Part shown: positions 23,488 to 34,059 of the stretch, piece after piece | How positions within the stretch are numbered: the stretch's first letter is position 1 | How the letters are laid out: each line of letters opens with the position of its first letter | NCBI RefSeq assembly: GCF_027943255.1 | Contig: NC_072895.1 | Coordinates: forward strand, 79,424,001-79,488,000 | Reading direction: 5' to 3' | DNA: 64,000 nucleotides | Source: Anastrepha obliqua | Taxonomy: Eukaryota; Arthropoda; Insecta; Diptera; Tephritidae | Program-made: the position numbers and the translations under genes | The notes under the pieces: model-generated | The model's input: only the letters and a program-made list of their open reading frames with translations | Database searches by the model: none | Told to the model about the DNA's origin: nothing

Positions 23488-24987
23488 TACATTGCAGTTG
23501 ATTCATATCAAATTTTTATGCGTGCCTATTTTATTTTTTTTTTTTTTAGTTTTTTAACGAGCGCGAATGTCAACAAATTTTTATTAAGAGTTACTGTACA
23601 AAGGGAAATTGTTTTTAATTTTTTTTTAAATTGTGAAATGTGATGACCAGAAGTGCTGCAGCCCACGCCGGAGTGATCTGCATATGATTCTTCACGACCG
23701 TTTTCTGCCACCTCCATACCCCATCACTTAGGTTGATTGACGTTTGATAATTGCGGACTTTAAAGAACATGACGCAAAGTCATTTGCTCCATTTTTAATA
23801 CGCCTACCGATTCAACCGCTGAATGCCTTTATCAGCACACCTTATGATCTCTATTGCCCAAGTATACGTGATGATTTAGAGAAAAGATGCTGCAGTACAC
23901 GCGGTATTTACTTCGCATCTATCACAAGAGCTGCAGAGCACAGGCGAGCAGCTCACATTGCACCAGCTAAGCAAGCGCGTATGTACCGCAAAGTGCGACA
24001 CTCACGGATTGTCACAAGACGAGCTAATGAGTTACTGTGCGCAAGCGTCAACGCCTTAGAGTAGCTAGATCAGAAGGAAGTTGAAGGAGCAGATGATTTT
24101 ACTGAAAATCTTATGGACATGTTGGTCCATGTTGGTCTTGAAACCGCACATGATTCTCCATGGACTGAATTAGAGTAGATATTCTTTTTTTAATCGCAGT
24201 AGTTACGATTGTTAAATTTTTATTACACTTATAACTCTCAGCAATATTGATTACTAGTCTTAACTAGTCGTAAATAAAAGCACGAAGCAATTTTTTTTCT
24301 TTTTACAATAACAATGCAACGCGTTTACATAAGAAACCCACATTTTGAAAAATCTCACGTGAGATTGGGGGATGGGGGAGGAGGTTGAATAAAATCTCAC
24401 GACATCTCACCAGGGGAGAGGGAGGGCCAGAAAATTAAAAAAAACACCTCACGTAATTTATGGACGCCCCCTAATTTCATTGCGAAATTGGCTGCTAATA
24501 ATAAACAGTTGGAGGAAATCCGTTAACGACGTTTACTGAAGTTTCAAAAAATTATGGCAGCAATACGCATTCGAATTTCAATATTACATTTTATAATAAA
24601 TAATAAGAGGACAAAGCGTTTATGGACACACGATTTTTTTCTGTTATATGAATGCATAGTTAATAATACCTAACAAACATTTTATTAGAATTATGTCTAC
24701 AAACCAGTTTTCTTTGCCGACATCCATTTTATTTAGTTTTTACTTTGACGTTTCTCTTTACACGCGTAAAAATAATGATCTATTACACAGAAAACACAGG
24801 GTTGTATGTCAAAAAGTATGGTTAGTATCTAGGATTATTTTATAATCTCAAATTTTATATGGGAAATCTCACTTTTTAATTACGGATTGGGAGTTAAGCT
24901 CGAAAAAGTAGATCTATTTATAATATATGTGTGAATATATTATTAAGCTGAACGTGCACATTTAAATTAAAGTAATGGAAATAAAGT

Positions 24988-25052
24988 ATAGGAGGGGGAG
25001 CTCGGTCGAACACCGAAAAAAGTAGTAAACGCCAATTATATATATATAATAT
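24988..25052 (+). repeat. SINE 3' end fragment
   Basis: GGAGGGGGAGCTCGGTCGAA, then ACGCCAATTATATATATA, matches the last ~60 bp of the tRNA-derived SINE. Confidence 0.6.
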
Positions 25053-25554
25053 CGTATTAAATCACGGATTGGGAGTTAAACTCAAAGTAAAAGTAGAAAA
25101 TTTAGTTATGTGTGAACCGATTATGGAGGATTTTTGCATAGACGTATCCATTTTTTTGTTAACACTTTTAATTTAAATTCCTTAAAGTCTGATTCAGCCC
25201 TTAATCTGAACACATCGGCACACAAATTGATTTCTCAAGGCATGGTTAGTTAACTTCTGATAAAATTTACTGGAAGATGAGCTACTGATAAGCTGCCAAC
25301 CAGAAATAAATGGTAGCGGATGCCACACAAAAAATGTAGTTTGGTTTGCTCTGGATTTCGCAAACATCTATGTTTAATCAAAGGCTTTTTATTTATTATG
25401 GCTCATCTGTATAGCTAAGCTGTATGAAATCGTAAAATGTTTAATGTTATACGTATTCTTTTGCTTCCGACCTGCATCTCAAAACCGCATTTATTTTACA
25501 CTAGTGTTATCTGTTGTTGTTTTTTTTTATAGCAGTTCATCAAGCCATACCGGG
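25053..25554. other. Intergenic, nothing recognised
   Basis: AT-rich spacer without recognisable coding or repeat structure. Confidence 0.4.
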
Positions 25555-25905
25555 CCCGGTGCAGCCACCGGTGATCGTCGTCTATCTCATCTAACGGTGG
25601 ACCCAAGAAAAATGAGGTTTAAATGGGATGGGTCGAAAGGGAGAGGGGCGTTAGATGAGTGGGATTAAAGGGGTGTGGGAATAAGAGGCTAGTTCCGTGT
25701 GGGGTACCTTCAGATGCCGAACATATGATGAGTATATCGGTGTCGATTCTGGACCGCCTATTCACGTGCTCCCTTAAACCCCTCTCCCTTTGGACCCAAA
25801 CCGTCGATACAGTATTTTTCTTGGGTCTATTGTTAGATCAGATAGACGATGGCGACCCTGATGATTACACCCCACTGGCAAGGCTGGATGAACAACAACA
25901 ATAAC
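25555..25905. mobile_element. Head-to-head pair of LINE 3' ends
   Basis: 25690-25555 read on the minus strand gives NPTHLTPLSL, FFLGPPLDEIDDD. 25760-25905 on the plus strand gives CSLKPLSLWTQTVDTVFFLG, LLLDQIDDGDPDDYTPLARL and ends in ACAACAACAATAACC. Both are the same C-terminal segment of the jockey-like LINE in opposite orientation. Confidence 0.6.
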
Positions 25906-26119
25906 CAACTGAAATACATAAGTATAAGAGGTCGTTCACAGCAACAAAATATAATACATTTGCCGTACTGTCGACTTACAAACCGCCAATGTAGCAAATC
26001 GGTAAATTCCAAAAAATTAGCATTGTCGGCGGATCATTTTTCCATAATTCCGCAAGTGTTGGCAGACGGTTGTACTGTCGGAATGACTCGAATTTTTCCC
26101 GACCAAGGGCCTCAGTAAT

Positions 26120-26800
26120 GGCTAGTTTCTAGTGCGCTAAACCTTACCCTTCGCCTATCTTCACTGAAACAGCTCTATGCATCAAGGCTGCCCCTAGTAC
26201 TTCTTCTGAGGGGGGGAATTGAGCCTAACCCTGGGTTGCTGCGCTCGCCAAAGACGGCTCCACTCAAACTCAGACCTGAAGACATATAGGGAGTGATACA
26301 CACGGTTTGTGCCCACATGCTGTTCCCGCCATCAGGCGTACTTAACCTCCACGGCATCTACTTCGCGCTGGTGTCATCACCTAGTACTACAAACTGAACC
26401 TCTACGGCTCCTCGGAGCTCACATGAACAACATCTCTCCCCCCTTTCCTGCTGATTTTATTTCCGCAAATCACTGATCCTACATTCATACCTGTTGAAAT
26501 TATCCAGGATCCACATTCCGAGTTCGCAGCTGAGGCAGCTGCTCTAGCGAACGAGTGTGACCACCAACGCCAGGCCGATCTCGGCAATTAAAGGATCAGA
26601 ATTTGGAGATTCCGCAACTGGTTGTCTAAATGGGCTGAGCACCTGAAGCCCTGCAACTTCACCTTGGTGTAAGTAGGCTATTGTGCACTGTAATTCCCCG
26701 ATCGAACCACTTTTGGTGGTTGTACTTCGTCGGACCAGAAGAGCATCGCGACACTATTTCTCTAGCGAGGGACACGGAGTTCGGAGGCCAGATTCCAGAA
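26120..26800 (+). mobile_element. Jockey-like LINE internal fragments
   Basis: TTCTTCTGAGGGGGGGAATT at 26201, with GAGCCTAACCCTGG after it, parallels 11020-11050 of the other LINE. 26510-26665 reads DPHSEFAAEAAALANECDHQ, then WLSKWAEHLKPCNFTLV, the linker between endonuclease and reverse transcriptase in jockey ORF2. Broken by stops. Confidence 0.5.
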
Positions 26801-26803
26801 GTA

Positions 26804-27346
26804 TAGGGTTTTTCAGTAAGAGCGCTTCAACTTTTGAACTTTTTTGAATAAAACACAAACGGTTTGACTTTTTTAACTAATTTTTTTTTATTATCGAGAT
26901 GAACATAAACATTTAAGTATGAAATTCGATTTCTTTTGAATGACCACCGCGTGCACGTTTTACGAAGTCCAATCGTTGAACCCAATTTGCGACCACTCTT
27001 TTGCATAAATCGGCCGAAATTCCAGCAATTTCGCGTTCAATATTGGCTATGAGCTCACAAATCGTCGCCGGCTTGTTACTGTAGACCAATGACTTCACAT
27101 AACCCCAAAACGGGACGGCTTGTTAAATGGACCGTAAAATGGCCGTAATGCTCTTAAAGTAGCAGCAACAGAACGATTATTTTCATAAAAAATTTGCACG
27201 ATTTGCAATCGTTGCTCAAGTGTGTAGCGTTCCATGATGAAATGAATACTAATGAAGTTTACAAATGACAAGCGAAAAATAAAAAATATTGCGTCGTTCG
27301 CCCTCCCTATCGGAAAAAAGTTGAAGCGCACCTATTGAATAACCCT
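26804..27346 (-). mobile_element. Internally deleted DUF4817-type mariner-like element
   Basis: About 543 bp. Left end TAGGGTTTTTCAGTAAGAGC, with CGCTTCAACTTTT after it; the right end is the inverted equivalent (GGTGCGCTTCAACTTTTTTC as complement). Minus strand: the transposase N-terminus MERYTLEQRLQIVQIFYENN, RSVAATLRALRPFYG from 27234, joined after a deletion to the C-terminus VKSLVYSNKPATICELIANI and FVKRARGGHSKEIEF ending near 26921. The whole catalytic centre is deleted. Confidence 0.8.
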
Positions 27347-27645
27347 ATCCGACATAACGGTCAACGTTTAGAGGAAATAATTAAAAAATAATTATTTCCA
27401 CTTTTGTCTTATTTGTAATAGTTATTGAAATAAACGTTTATCATTAGTAATTCTTTTTTAAATTAGCTTTTAATTCCTAATTTTGCCACACGATTGTAAG
27501 TGAAAAAAATTCCAAATCAAAGCGAAAAAATCGGGTTCGAACTATAATGAAAGTCTTCGCAATTTTTCTTTGAGTTCGTTAATTATTGATAAATGTGTCT
27601 TTTCAATCAAACGGTAATATATTTCCACATAAAAAGAGGGAGAGC
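27347..27645. other. Intergenic spacer, nothing recognised
   Basis: AT-rich. No ORF or repeat assigned. Confidence 0.4.
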
Positions 27646-27649
27646 AGCC

Positions 27650-27967
27650 GCTGTAACCGAATGGATTGGTACGTGACTACCATTCGGAAGTGCTCAGTTT
27701 CGAATCTCCGGGCATGAAACATCACATGATAGAAAAAGTTTTCCCCAAAAGCGGTCGCTCCTCGGCAGGAAAATGCCTCCAAGCGTATTTCTGTCATGAA
27801 AAAGCTTCTCATAAAAAACCATCGGCCGTTCGGAGTTGGCTTAAGACTGTAGGTCACTCCATTTGTGGAAAAACATCAAGACGCACATCGTAAATTAGAG
27901 GAGGAGCTCGGCCAAACACCAAATAAAAGATGTAAGCGCCAATAACATATATATATTTATATATATA
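27650..27967 (+). repeat. tRNA-derived SINE, full-length copy
   Basis: Best reference copy in the window. A-box-like TAACCGAATGG (27656-27666), a stem around CCATTCGGAAG, and B-box-like AGTTTCGAATCTCC (27696-27709). The tRNA-unrelated body includes CCTCGGCAGG, TCATGAAAAAGCTTCTCAT, GTAGGTCACTCCATTTGTGG and AGGAGGAGCTCGGCCAAACA. The end is CGCCAATAACATATATATA. The boxes are an internal pol III promoter. Copies occur on both strands through the window. Confidence 0.8.
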
Positions 27968-28100
27968 CCCACGACAGTCGATTCTACGTTCCCGGAACAA
28001 CCCGGATTTATATCCGCACAAGGACTGCCACTCCAGCAGCATTACCCGTACATGTGTAGAGATTTTTTATGCTGCTACAACAACAACAACATCAATATAT
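27968..28100 (+). mobile_element. LINE-like 3' tail ending in (CAA)n
   Basis: TTCCCGGAACAACCCGGATT, then CTGCCACTCCAGCAGCATT, then TTTTTTATGCTGCTACAACA with further CAA units, looks like the 3' UTR of the jockey-like LINEs, which also end in CAA repeats. No coding sequence. Confidence 0.4.
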
Positions 28101-28332
28101 AAAAGAGAGCATATCAAGAATGCATTTATGACTTTCCCCATGGGAGATTTGAGGTTTTACCTATCCGACCAAGAACTACCACTTCTTTAACATTCATTTA
28201 AAATCTTTATAATTGGGTAACTGCTTATGGCCATTTTCAACCGGATTTTAAATTGAAATAAAACAACGAAAACTCAAATTGATTTGGTAATCTTTATTAT
28301 TTTTGTGTAGAACCATCTATGACATTTATTTT

Positions 28333-29010
28333 TTAAAGATAATCCCTTTCAAATGTTGGCCGCAACTGAGCTATAATTCGGCAATCCGTAAACACCAATG
28401 ACTCGCTGGGTATCTCGTGAAAAACTTTAGTAATGTGGGTTTCGAATGCCTCAATCGAAGCTGCTTTATTCACAAAGCATTTGTACTTTACATACCCCAA
28501 CAAACAAAAATCCAAAGCGATGTCAACGATCTTGGTGGTCAATCCATTAGTCCGAGACGAGAGATAAATTGCTCACCGAAACGCTGTAAGTCCATTGTTT
28601 CACGGACTGTATAGCAAGAAGCGCCGCCTTGTTGGAACCAAATGTTGTTAGATCACGGGCTTTCCGGCATTAACAAGTCATTTATCATGGTGCGTTAGCG
28701 TTCGTCATTCACTGTTACATTGGCGCCAGCCTCGTCTTTGAAGAAATATGGACCGATGATTTCTCCAGCCGATAGGCCGTACCAAACGGTTGTTCCCAAT
28801 GGATGTTATGGCTATTCTTGAATGGCTTCTGGTTACTCTTCAGCCCAAATACGGAAATTTTGCTTATCGACGTAGCCATTAAGCTAAACATGGGCCCCAT
28901 CGCCACCATAAGTTGACCTGAACGTGCGATGAGCACTTTTCACAGAGCGTCAATTTTCGTGATACAATTGTACGATTTGTAAACATTGTTGAGGTGCAAG
29001 TCTTTCCATG
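28333..29010 (-). pseudogene. Degenerate DUF4817-type mariner-like transposase
   Basis: Minus strand from about 29008: MERLAPQQCLQIVQLYHENW, then LNGYVDKQNFRIWAEE, PLGTTVWYGLSAGEIIGPYF, GANVTVNDERYRTMINDLL, WFQQGGASCYTARETMDLQR, GEQFISRLG, and finally LLGYVKYKCFVNKAASIEAF. All blocks of this transposase group appear in order, but with internal stops and shifts (for example after MPESP). The part between the N-terminal domain and LNGYVD is shortened. TIRs not identified. Confidence 0.75.
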
Positions 29011-29284
29011 ATGAAATGACAGTAGTCACGCGTGATTTATCTAAAAAATACTTTTGGAAAAAAGACCTCAACCAATCTGATAACCCTTTATATTATTCCA
29101 TTCTCAAAAACATGTTATTTAAAAATTACTACTTTCGTGCATATATTTATTTGAGCTTGAGTAAAATGGGCAACACAAAGTTTCTATACATACATATTTC
29201 TTGCTTATGTACTTCCCCTCGTCAATCCGTACTTGTCAATTAAATTGTAATTAAATACTACTTATTCACAATTATAAATAAAAT

Positions 29285-30561
29285 CTAGTCGAATACGAGA
29301 GGTTCACCTTGGATGAGTTTCAGCAGCGTTAGTGGGACGTTCATTGTTTGATCGTCAACCAAGACGATATCAAAAGTGTTCATGTACTGCTCCATATTTT
29401 CCTTCACCTTAAATTAAATAATAAAAGTGTACAAATAATAGCATCTTAAGTGTGCACTCGTGTAAATGTACACTTACATGATGGAATAGAAAGCCAATTT
29501 TTATTACATGGGACGAAGCAGGAACACCATCCGCCATACCAGAATCGGCTAATGTATCACCCATAAGAATGATGTGATCGCGATTATGAACCAAATCGTA
29601 GTAATCGCTCCCTTCCAGCATAGTTTCGTTTTTATTAAAAGTATGGATTATTGGCTCCTGGAAACCATTAAGCATGCCATCTTTAAATTGCAGAAAATTT
29701 GAAATAACCTTAACGTTAGGATACATAACACCCGCTTGTCGAAGCAAAGCAATAACACAATTTCCCAATCCGGCAGAGAATACAAGCACGGGTATGTTTA
29801 GCGTATTTAAGCGGCGAAATAGTTCTTGTGTGTTATCACGAACAGAATTACTATATTTTTTAGCAATCTCATCGATTTCATTTAGATCAAAGGCAAATCC
29901 CCTGTAAATACAAAAAGTTTGATTACCATTTATTATTCTCTTGAATTTATTGCATTGAATTCGAGAAAATTTTCAATTGCGGAAGAATTCTTCGTTGCTT
30001 CTCAAGGTGATGGTTTCAATCCCAGAATACTATTTTTTCGGATCTCAGAAAGATCTTACCAGAATTGCCATCAAATTTGCTTCCGTAAGTAAAAACTATC
30101 TTGCAACTAAAACATTTATTTTGAAATAATAAAGTAGCTTACATCAAATTCTTGCCCGACTTAGTCCACCACTCGATCATAGCAATTGCCTTTTCATCCC
30201 GCGGTATTTGCGGATCAACCTCAATAGGACGATAGGTGTCATGTAGCTCTCGAGCTTCTTTTACAAAATTTGGTGGCAGCGACTTGCATTCCTCAAAAAT
30301 TCCGAAACTACTCGGCACAGGTGCTCCATTGGTAGTTCGCTGTTTTGTAATGGTGAAATCAAAGTCCGAAACTATTTGTAACCTTTCATGACCTCCTTCC
30401 ACGAATTCGTTTAGAATTTTTTCAACACGTTGTCTATTTTTGATTTTACAATTTTCATTGTTTAAAATGGGTATATCTGCCAAGCGAAGCGGTTTTCCTG
30501 GCCTCGATAAATCTGGCCGAGAACTACCATTGGCATCGTGGAACGGTTCAACATCAGCCAT
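29285..30561 (-). CDS. cN-IIIB: Cytosolic 5'-nucleotidase III (pyrimidine / m7GMP nucleotidase), complete
   Basis: Three exons: 30561-30143, 29901-29478, 29407-29285, with phases 2 and 0, AG/GT junctions, 321 aa, stop TAG 29285-29287. HAD-type UMPH-1 family: motif I VSDFDFTIT (Asp66 nucleophile, Asp68 acid/base), motif II VFSAGLGN (Ser182), a Lys at FNKN (Lys230), and the metal-binding motif MGDTLADSGMADG (Asp255, Asp259). By family it dephosphorylates CMP/UMP or 7-methylguanosine monophosphate in the cytosol, clearing products of RNA and cap turnover. I chose the ATG at 30559-30561 (MADVEPFHDANG). The frame stays open upstream to 30633 without another ATG, and a possible acceptor (CCCTCACCAG) lies ~13 bp before it, so a spliced 5' UTR or a longer N-terminus is possible. 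The symbol follows the fly orthologue and is tentative; family assignment is firm. Confidence 0.94.
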
Positions 30562-30639
30562 TTTTTCAAAAAGCCTGGTGAGGGCGCCTCGAATCCGGGG
30601 AAACAGTTTCGTAGTTTTAAAATAAATAAGCACTTAACA

Positions 30640-32020
30640 AAGTTCTTGCATTCAATTTTAATTCATGTGTTCACGATGTACAGATGACCAATTTTGTCCA
30701 CTTTTTAAAATCGAGTGATGAAATTAGAGAACTTGAGATTTGAAATAATTTGATACCGCTGATACGCTGCAGGTTGCAAAATGCAAATTATACAATTTTT
30801 GTGCCTAGATTCGAACCGAAATAATTGAATTCTTTAAAATTTAGTGTATTAGAGTCAAAATTTTAATTTCTAAAAAAGTTAATCTATTTTTATTTTGATA
30901 CCTAAAAACTATCACCTACAGCTGTTTTGTCACTACATTCAAGGCACTCCTGCAGACAGTCATGACAGTGCATTTCATACAACAAAAAAAAAAACGACAA
31001 CATTGCATAGAGATGGGCAAGTCTGATCCATGACAGCTTCATTTGTACTTGCAATCAATTTTTATGAAGCGAATCATAATCATTGCATTTAATAGGTATG
31101 CTAATTAAATTATCATTGGATATAAGTGCCGGCTTTTTTTTTATTTTCCTTTTATAAAATAACGTGTTTTTATATTACGAATAGTTAAACATATAAACGT
31201 TATTTGCGGCAGTCGCGTCGAAACAATAGAAAAACAGCGAGCAGATTTTTTGACTCGATTGTCCTTTTGCTACGGGGGGTCATTTTCTCGATTATTTAAA
31301 CAGCTCGGACTCGCCCATCACTAACAGTACGAAAAAAATTCCCTCTATATTTATATGTATGTATACACGTAAAGAGGTTGGTATTTCTTATTACGCACAG
31401 TGTGCTTATTATATACATTAAAGCATATATAATTTCTGCGCATCTCTATAAAAACGAGCAAGGAACTGTTTCACTTCACTCCTAGTTCAAATACAAAGAT
31501 ATTGCCATAAGCCCCTGTGGTATGTATTTCATATGAGAATAGAACAGGAAAAATTCAACACTTTCACCATTTATATATTATATTTAATATAACAAAATAT
31601 GTATATGTAAATTTAATGCAACATATGTAAATTGAATATGAATAAATTAGATAGACAAAAAAACAGCTTAATAAACCCTGCCCTCACTTTTCGTAACATA
31701 TTCCCTCCGAGAAAGAAAAAAAACTTTGGCTGCTCTGGCGCAGGGCGGAACGAATGCGAGAATTATTGCAGGAAAAGAAAACAGCAAAAGTTACATACCA
31801 ACATATCTGTGTACATATATACCGAATAAGTCTGCTCAGACTCGAAGATACAGCTAGATATACATTTGTTAGTTAATCATAATTTCAGCTACTCGATTAA
31901 TCAATTCATTTTTATTTTTTCATTAATCAAGAAAAAAGTCTACTCGAATAAACAATTCATTTGAATAGTCGAATTTTCGATTAATCGTATTTTTGTCTTT
32001 CATGCAGACATACATACATA
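30640..32020. other. Intergenic, upstream of the nucleotidase gene
   Basis: Should include the nucleotidase promoter. Otherwise AT-rich, no gene recognised. 31640-31830 has a small open frame with no domain that I do not regard as a gene. Confidence 0.45.
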
Positions 32021-32024
32021 TGCC

Positions 32025-33690
32025 CCACAAAGCCTGCGTTCACCCTACAATAACTTTTTAGTGAATGAAACACACAACCTGATTTTATAATTTTTATAAA
32101 TTTGTATATATTTATTTGTTTATTATATGTTTAAGTTTCAAAAACAAAAATAAATTTCAAGATTCCTCACATAAGTTTTTAGATAACGGTGAATAATGGC
32201 TGTAACAAGTAAATAAAGCGACCATAAAGTCTGCGTTCAGTCTTAAAGTCACAATACAATACAATGATATGCGATATGCAAAAATTAAATCTAATATTTA
32301 GTTGGATATCCACGTTGCTTCAGGACTTCACTCAGCCTATTTGGCATTGAACTTACTAGTTTCTCTGTTTCCTCTGCTGTTATCTTCCTCCATTCTGCCT
32401 GCATGACACTCCGCAAGACGTCGCCATGCAGCCCCAAACCGTAACCCCGCCACCTCCATGCTTAACCCTGCCAACAAGATTTTGCTTTTCAAGAGCAGTT
32501 CCAGGTTTTCGCCAAACAATTTGACGGCCTTTTATTCCGAATACAGTAGATTCTGTTTTTATGCGGTTTTGAAATAGTGCGTTTTTTTTTAAATTAAAAA
32601 ATGCATGTCGATCTATCGGGAATTGTACATATAAACAAGATTCTAAACCAGCTAAGATAAAACTCATCACACGTTATATCAAAAATGCTAACCCTGCACG
32701 TATGGAACCGCCTGCATCACCATCCAGATCAGACGTGTACATTTCCTCAAGTGACGGAAGTGATTTTACGCCAAATCCTAAACGAATGCGCAACATGAGG
32801 GTATTATCTGATTCTATGTATTTCTGACGTAAATTTATTTTTCGATTCTGACTTTTCTTAAATAAAGATATAATTTTCGAAAATACAATTTTTTGTTTAT
32901 GCGATTTTATTTAATTATTTCAGATTTATGCGGTTCTTAGCACTTTTGAAACGTATCTATAGTTTTACTATAGAACTGGTAGCTTTTTTATGCTGGTTTT
33001 TTTTTTATGCTGTTTCTTGCGGAACGTATGTACCGCATAAAAACAGAATCTACTATATTCAAAATTTACTTTCGTCTGAAAATATAACTTTTTTCCAGAA
33101 CTCGGGAGGCTTATTTATGTACTCATTAGCAAACTGAATGCGTTTACGTCTGTTCACAAGAGAAATGAAAGGCTTTCTTCGGGCGACTTTTTTTAAATGT
33201 TTGATTTATGTTTTCAACTAATTTTGAGGATGTAATCCGGGGGTTAACCTTTGCCAAGTTGATTATAGAACTCTCTTACCGGATCGATAATTTTTTCGCA
33301 AGCCCCGACCTGGGCTTAGATGTAAAAATTCCAGTTTGCCAAATATTTGTTACAACTCGCTGAATAGAGAAATACGTTCTCGCAATAGATTTTCCAATAT
33401 TTCGGAAACTTTTTCCGTCTTTCCACATTGTTATAATTATTTTCCTCTCAGAAACGCTTATTTCTTTTCCCTTTCCTTCCATGTTCTTTAATTATCTCCA
33501 GTTATAAATAAAATGTTCAACTAAGCATTGTTAACATTCAGTCGAAGTAATGCGCAATCAAAAATTAATATAAACAAGGAAAAATATCTTAAAATTAACG
33601 GTATCATTAAAATAAACAGGCTGAACGCAGACTTTTTGGTGCCACATTTACATGCTGCTGAAATTATTTTCCCATTATCTAAAAAGTGAA
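32025..33690 (-). mobile_element. Tc1-like element, split by a pogo-like insertion
   Basis: Minus strand from 33482: MEGKGKEISVSERKIIITMW, then KDGKSFRNIGKSIARTYFSI and VTNIWQTGIFTSKPRSGL (paired DNA-binding helices), then near 33128 QFANEYINKPPEFWKKVIFS followed by DESKF (first catalytic Asp). After the 32544-33055 insert it resumes with GIKGRQIVWRKPGTALEKQN and VKHGGGGVTVWGCMA, then decays. Terminal repeats: AAGTCTGCGTTCAG at ~32227 and its complement at ~33620. Both arms also share AAGATTCCTCA and TTTTTAGATAA, and a further TGCGTTCA block at ~32035 suggests IR/DR-type ends. Frames are broken; inactive. Confidence 0.75.
32544..33055 (+). mobile_element. Pogo/Tigger-like non-autonomous element, copy 2
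   Basis: 512 bp between TA dinucleotides (32542-32543 and 33056-33057). TIR CAGTAGATTCTGTTTTTATG, complement at the right end with one terminal mismatch. The interior matches copy 1 (11740-12341) at about 32600-32900. One plus frame reads KNANPARMEPPASPSRSDVY, ISSSDGSDFTPNPKRMRNMR, longer and less broken than in copy 1, suggesting the C-terminus of an ancestral transposase. Inserted in the Tc1 transposase. Confidence 0.75.
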
Positions 33691-33710
33691 TTGAGGAATC
33701 TTGTTTCCCA

Positions 33711-33832
33711 AAAAAGCTCCTCATAAAAATATCTGCCGTTCGGAGTCGGCTTGAAAGACGCACACCACAAATAGAAGGAGGAGCTCGGCCAAACACCCAA
33801 AAAGGGTGTACGCGCCAATTATATATATATAT
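33711..33832 (+). repeat. SINE 3' part
   Basis: AAAAAGCTCCTCATAAAAAT, TCTGCCGTTCGGAGTCGG, AGGAGGAGCTCGGCCAAACA, GTACGCGCCAATTATATATA. The region with GTAGGTCCCTCC is deleted. It abuts the right end of the Tc1 element and may have removed its outer repeat. Confidence 0.72.
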
Positions 33833-34059
33833 AAACATCATTTCTTGACTGTACAAGACATTTAAAATTTTTTATCTTTTTGAATTTAAATATATGCATT
33901 AGCTCTTATTCTTATGGTCCTTATGCCCAAAGCTTTTTTATGCGGCCTTTGTCAGGTTGGAATACTCGTACCACTCTCTATACTATATATATATTAATTG
34001 TAACATGTGGTATTTGGTTTTTCTCATGATATGCCCAAGATAAGCTGTCTTGCGACGTT

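Larger units (their letters stand above)
21215..24471 (+). mobile_element. TIR DNA element of unassigned superfamily, carrying nested insertions
   Basis: The left end GGGAGCGTCCATAAATTACG is the inverted complement of the right end (CGTAATTTATGGACGCCCCC). Both ends are flanked by TAA (21212-21214 and 24472-24474). Without the nested LINE it is about 2.0 kb. Coding remnants on the plus strand, in broken frames: 21684-21899 (MSYQDFYNAYVKRYVYKTKK...); 21903-22045 (GKHSSSTATSHAQDLDTLLT, LVLITV); 22055-22240 (GGPDEDN, AGDILAEIWSAVC, EEWYTEHVRESQYLLQVHC); 23650-23735 (KCDDQKCCSPRRSDL, FLPPPYPI); 23757-24060 (CPSIRDDLEKRCCS). These belong to one protein. The layout (GGPDE..., ILAEIWS, HVRTSQYFLQ-like, CCxPRSS-like) resembles an uncharacterised repeat protein I remember from other animals, but I cannot name the superfamily. 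Confidence 0.72.
21045..24880 (+). repeat. Local duplication, unit 2, split by a composite transposon
   Basis: 21045-21214 matches the first part of unit 1 and 24472-24880 the second part. The point where the match is interrupted coincides with the ends of the 21215-24471 element. Unit 1 therefore serves as a paralogous empty site. Confidence 0.65.

Noticed and set aside
27650..27720. Possible tRNA gene
   Set aside because: A- and B-box-like motifs are present but there is no complete cloverleaf or acceptor stem, and the segment is the head of a multicopy SINE.
30562..30633. Upstream extension of the nucleotidase N-terminus (LIYFKTTKLFPRIRGALTRL...)
   Set aside because: The frame is open but has no ATG, only a GTG. 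A likely acceptor lies between it and the ATG at 30561. It is more likely 5' UTR, though an alternative N-terminus is not excluded.
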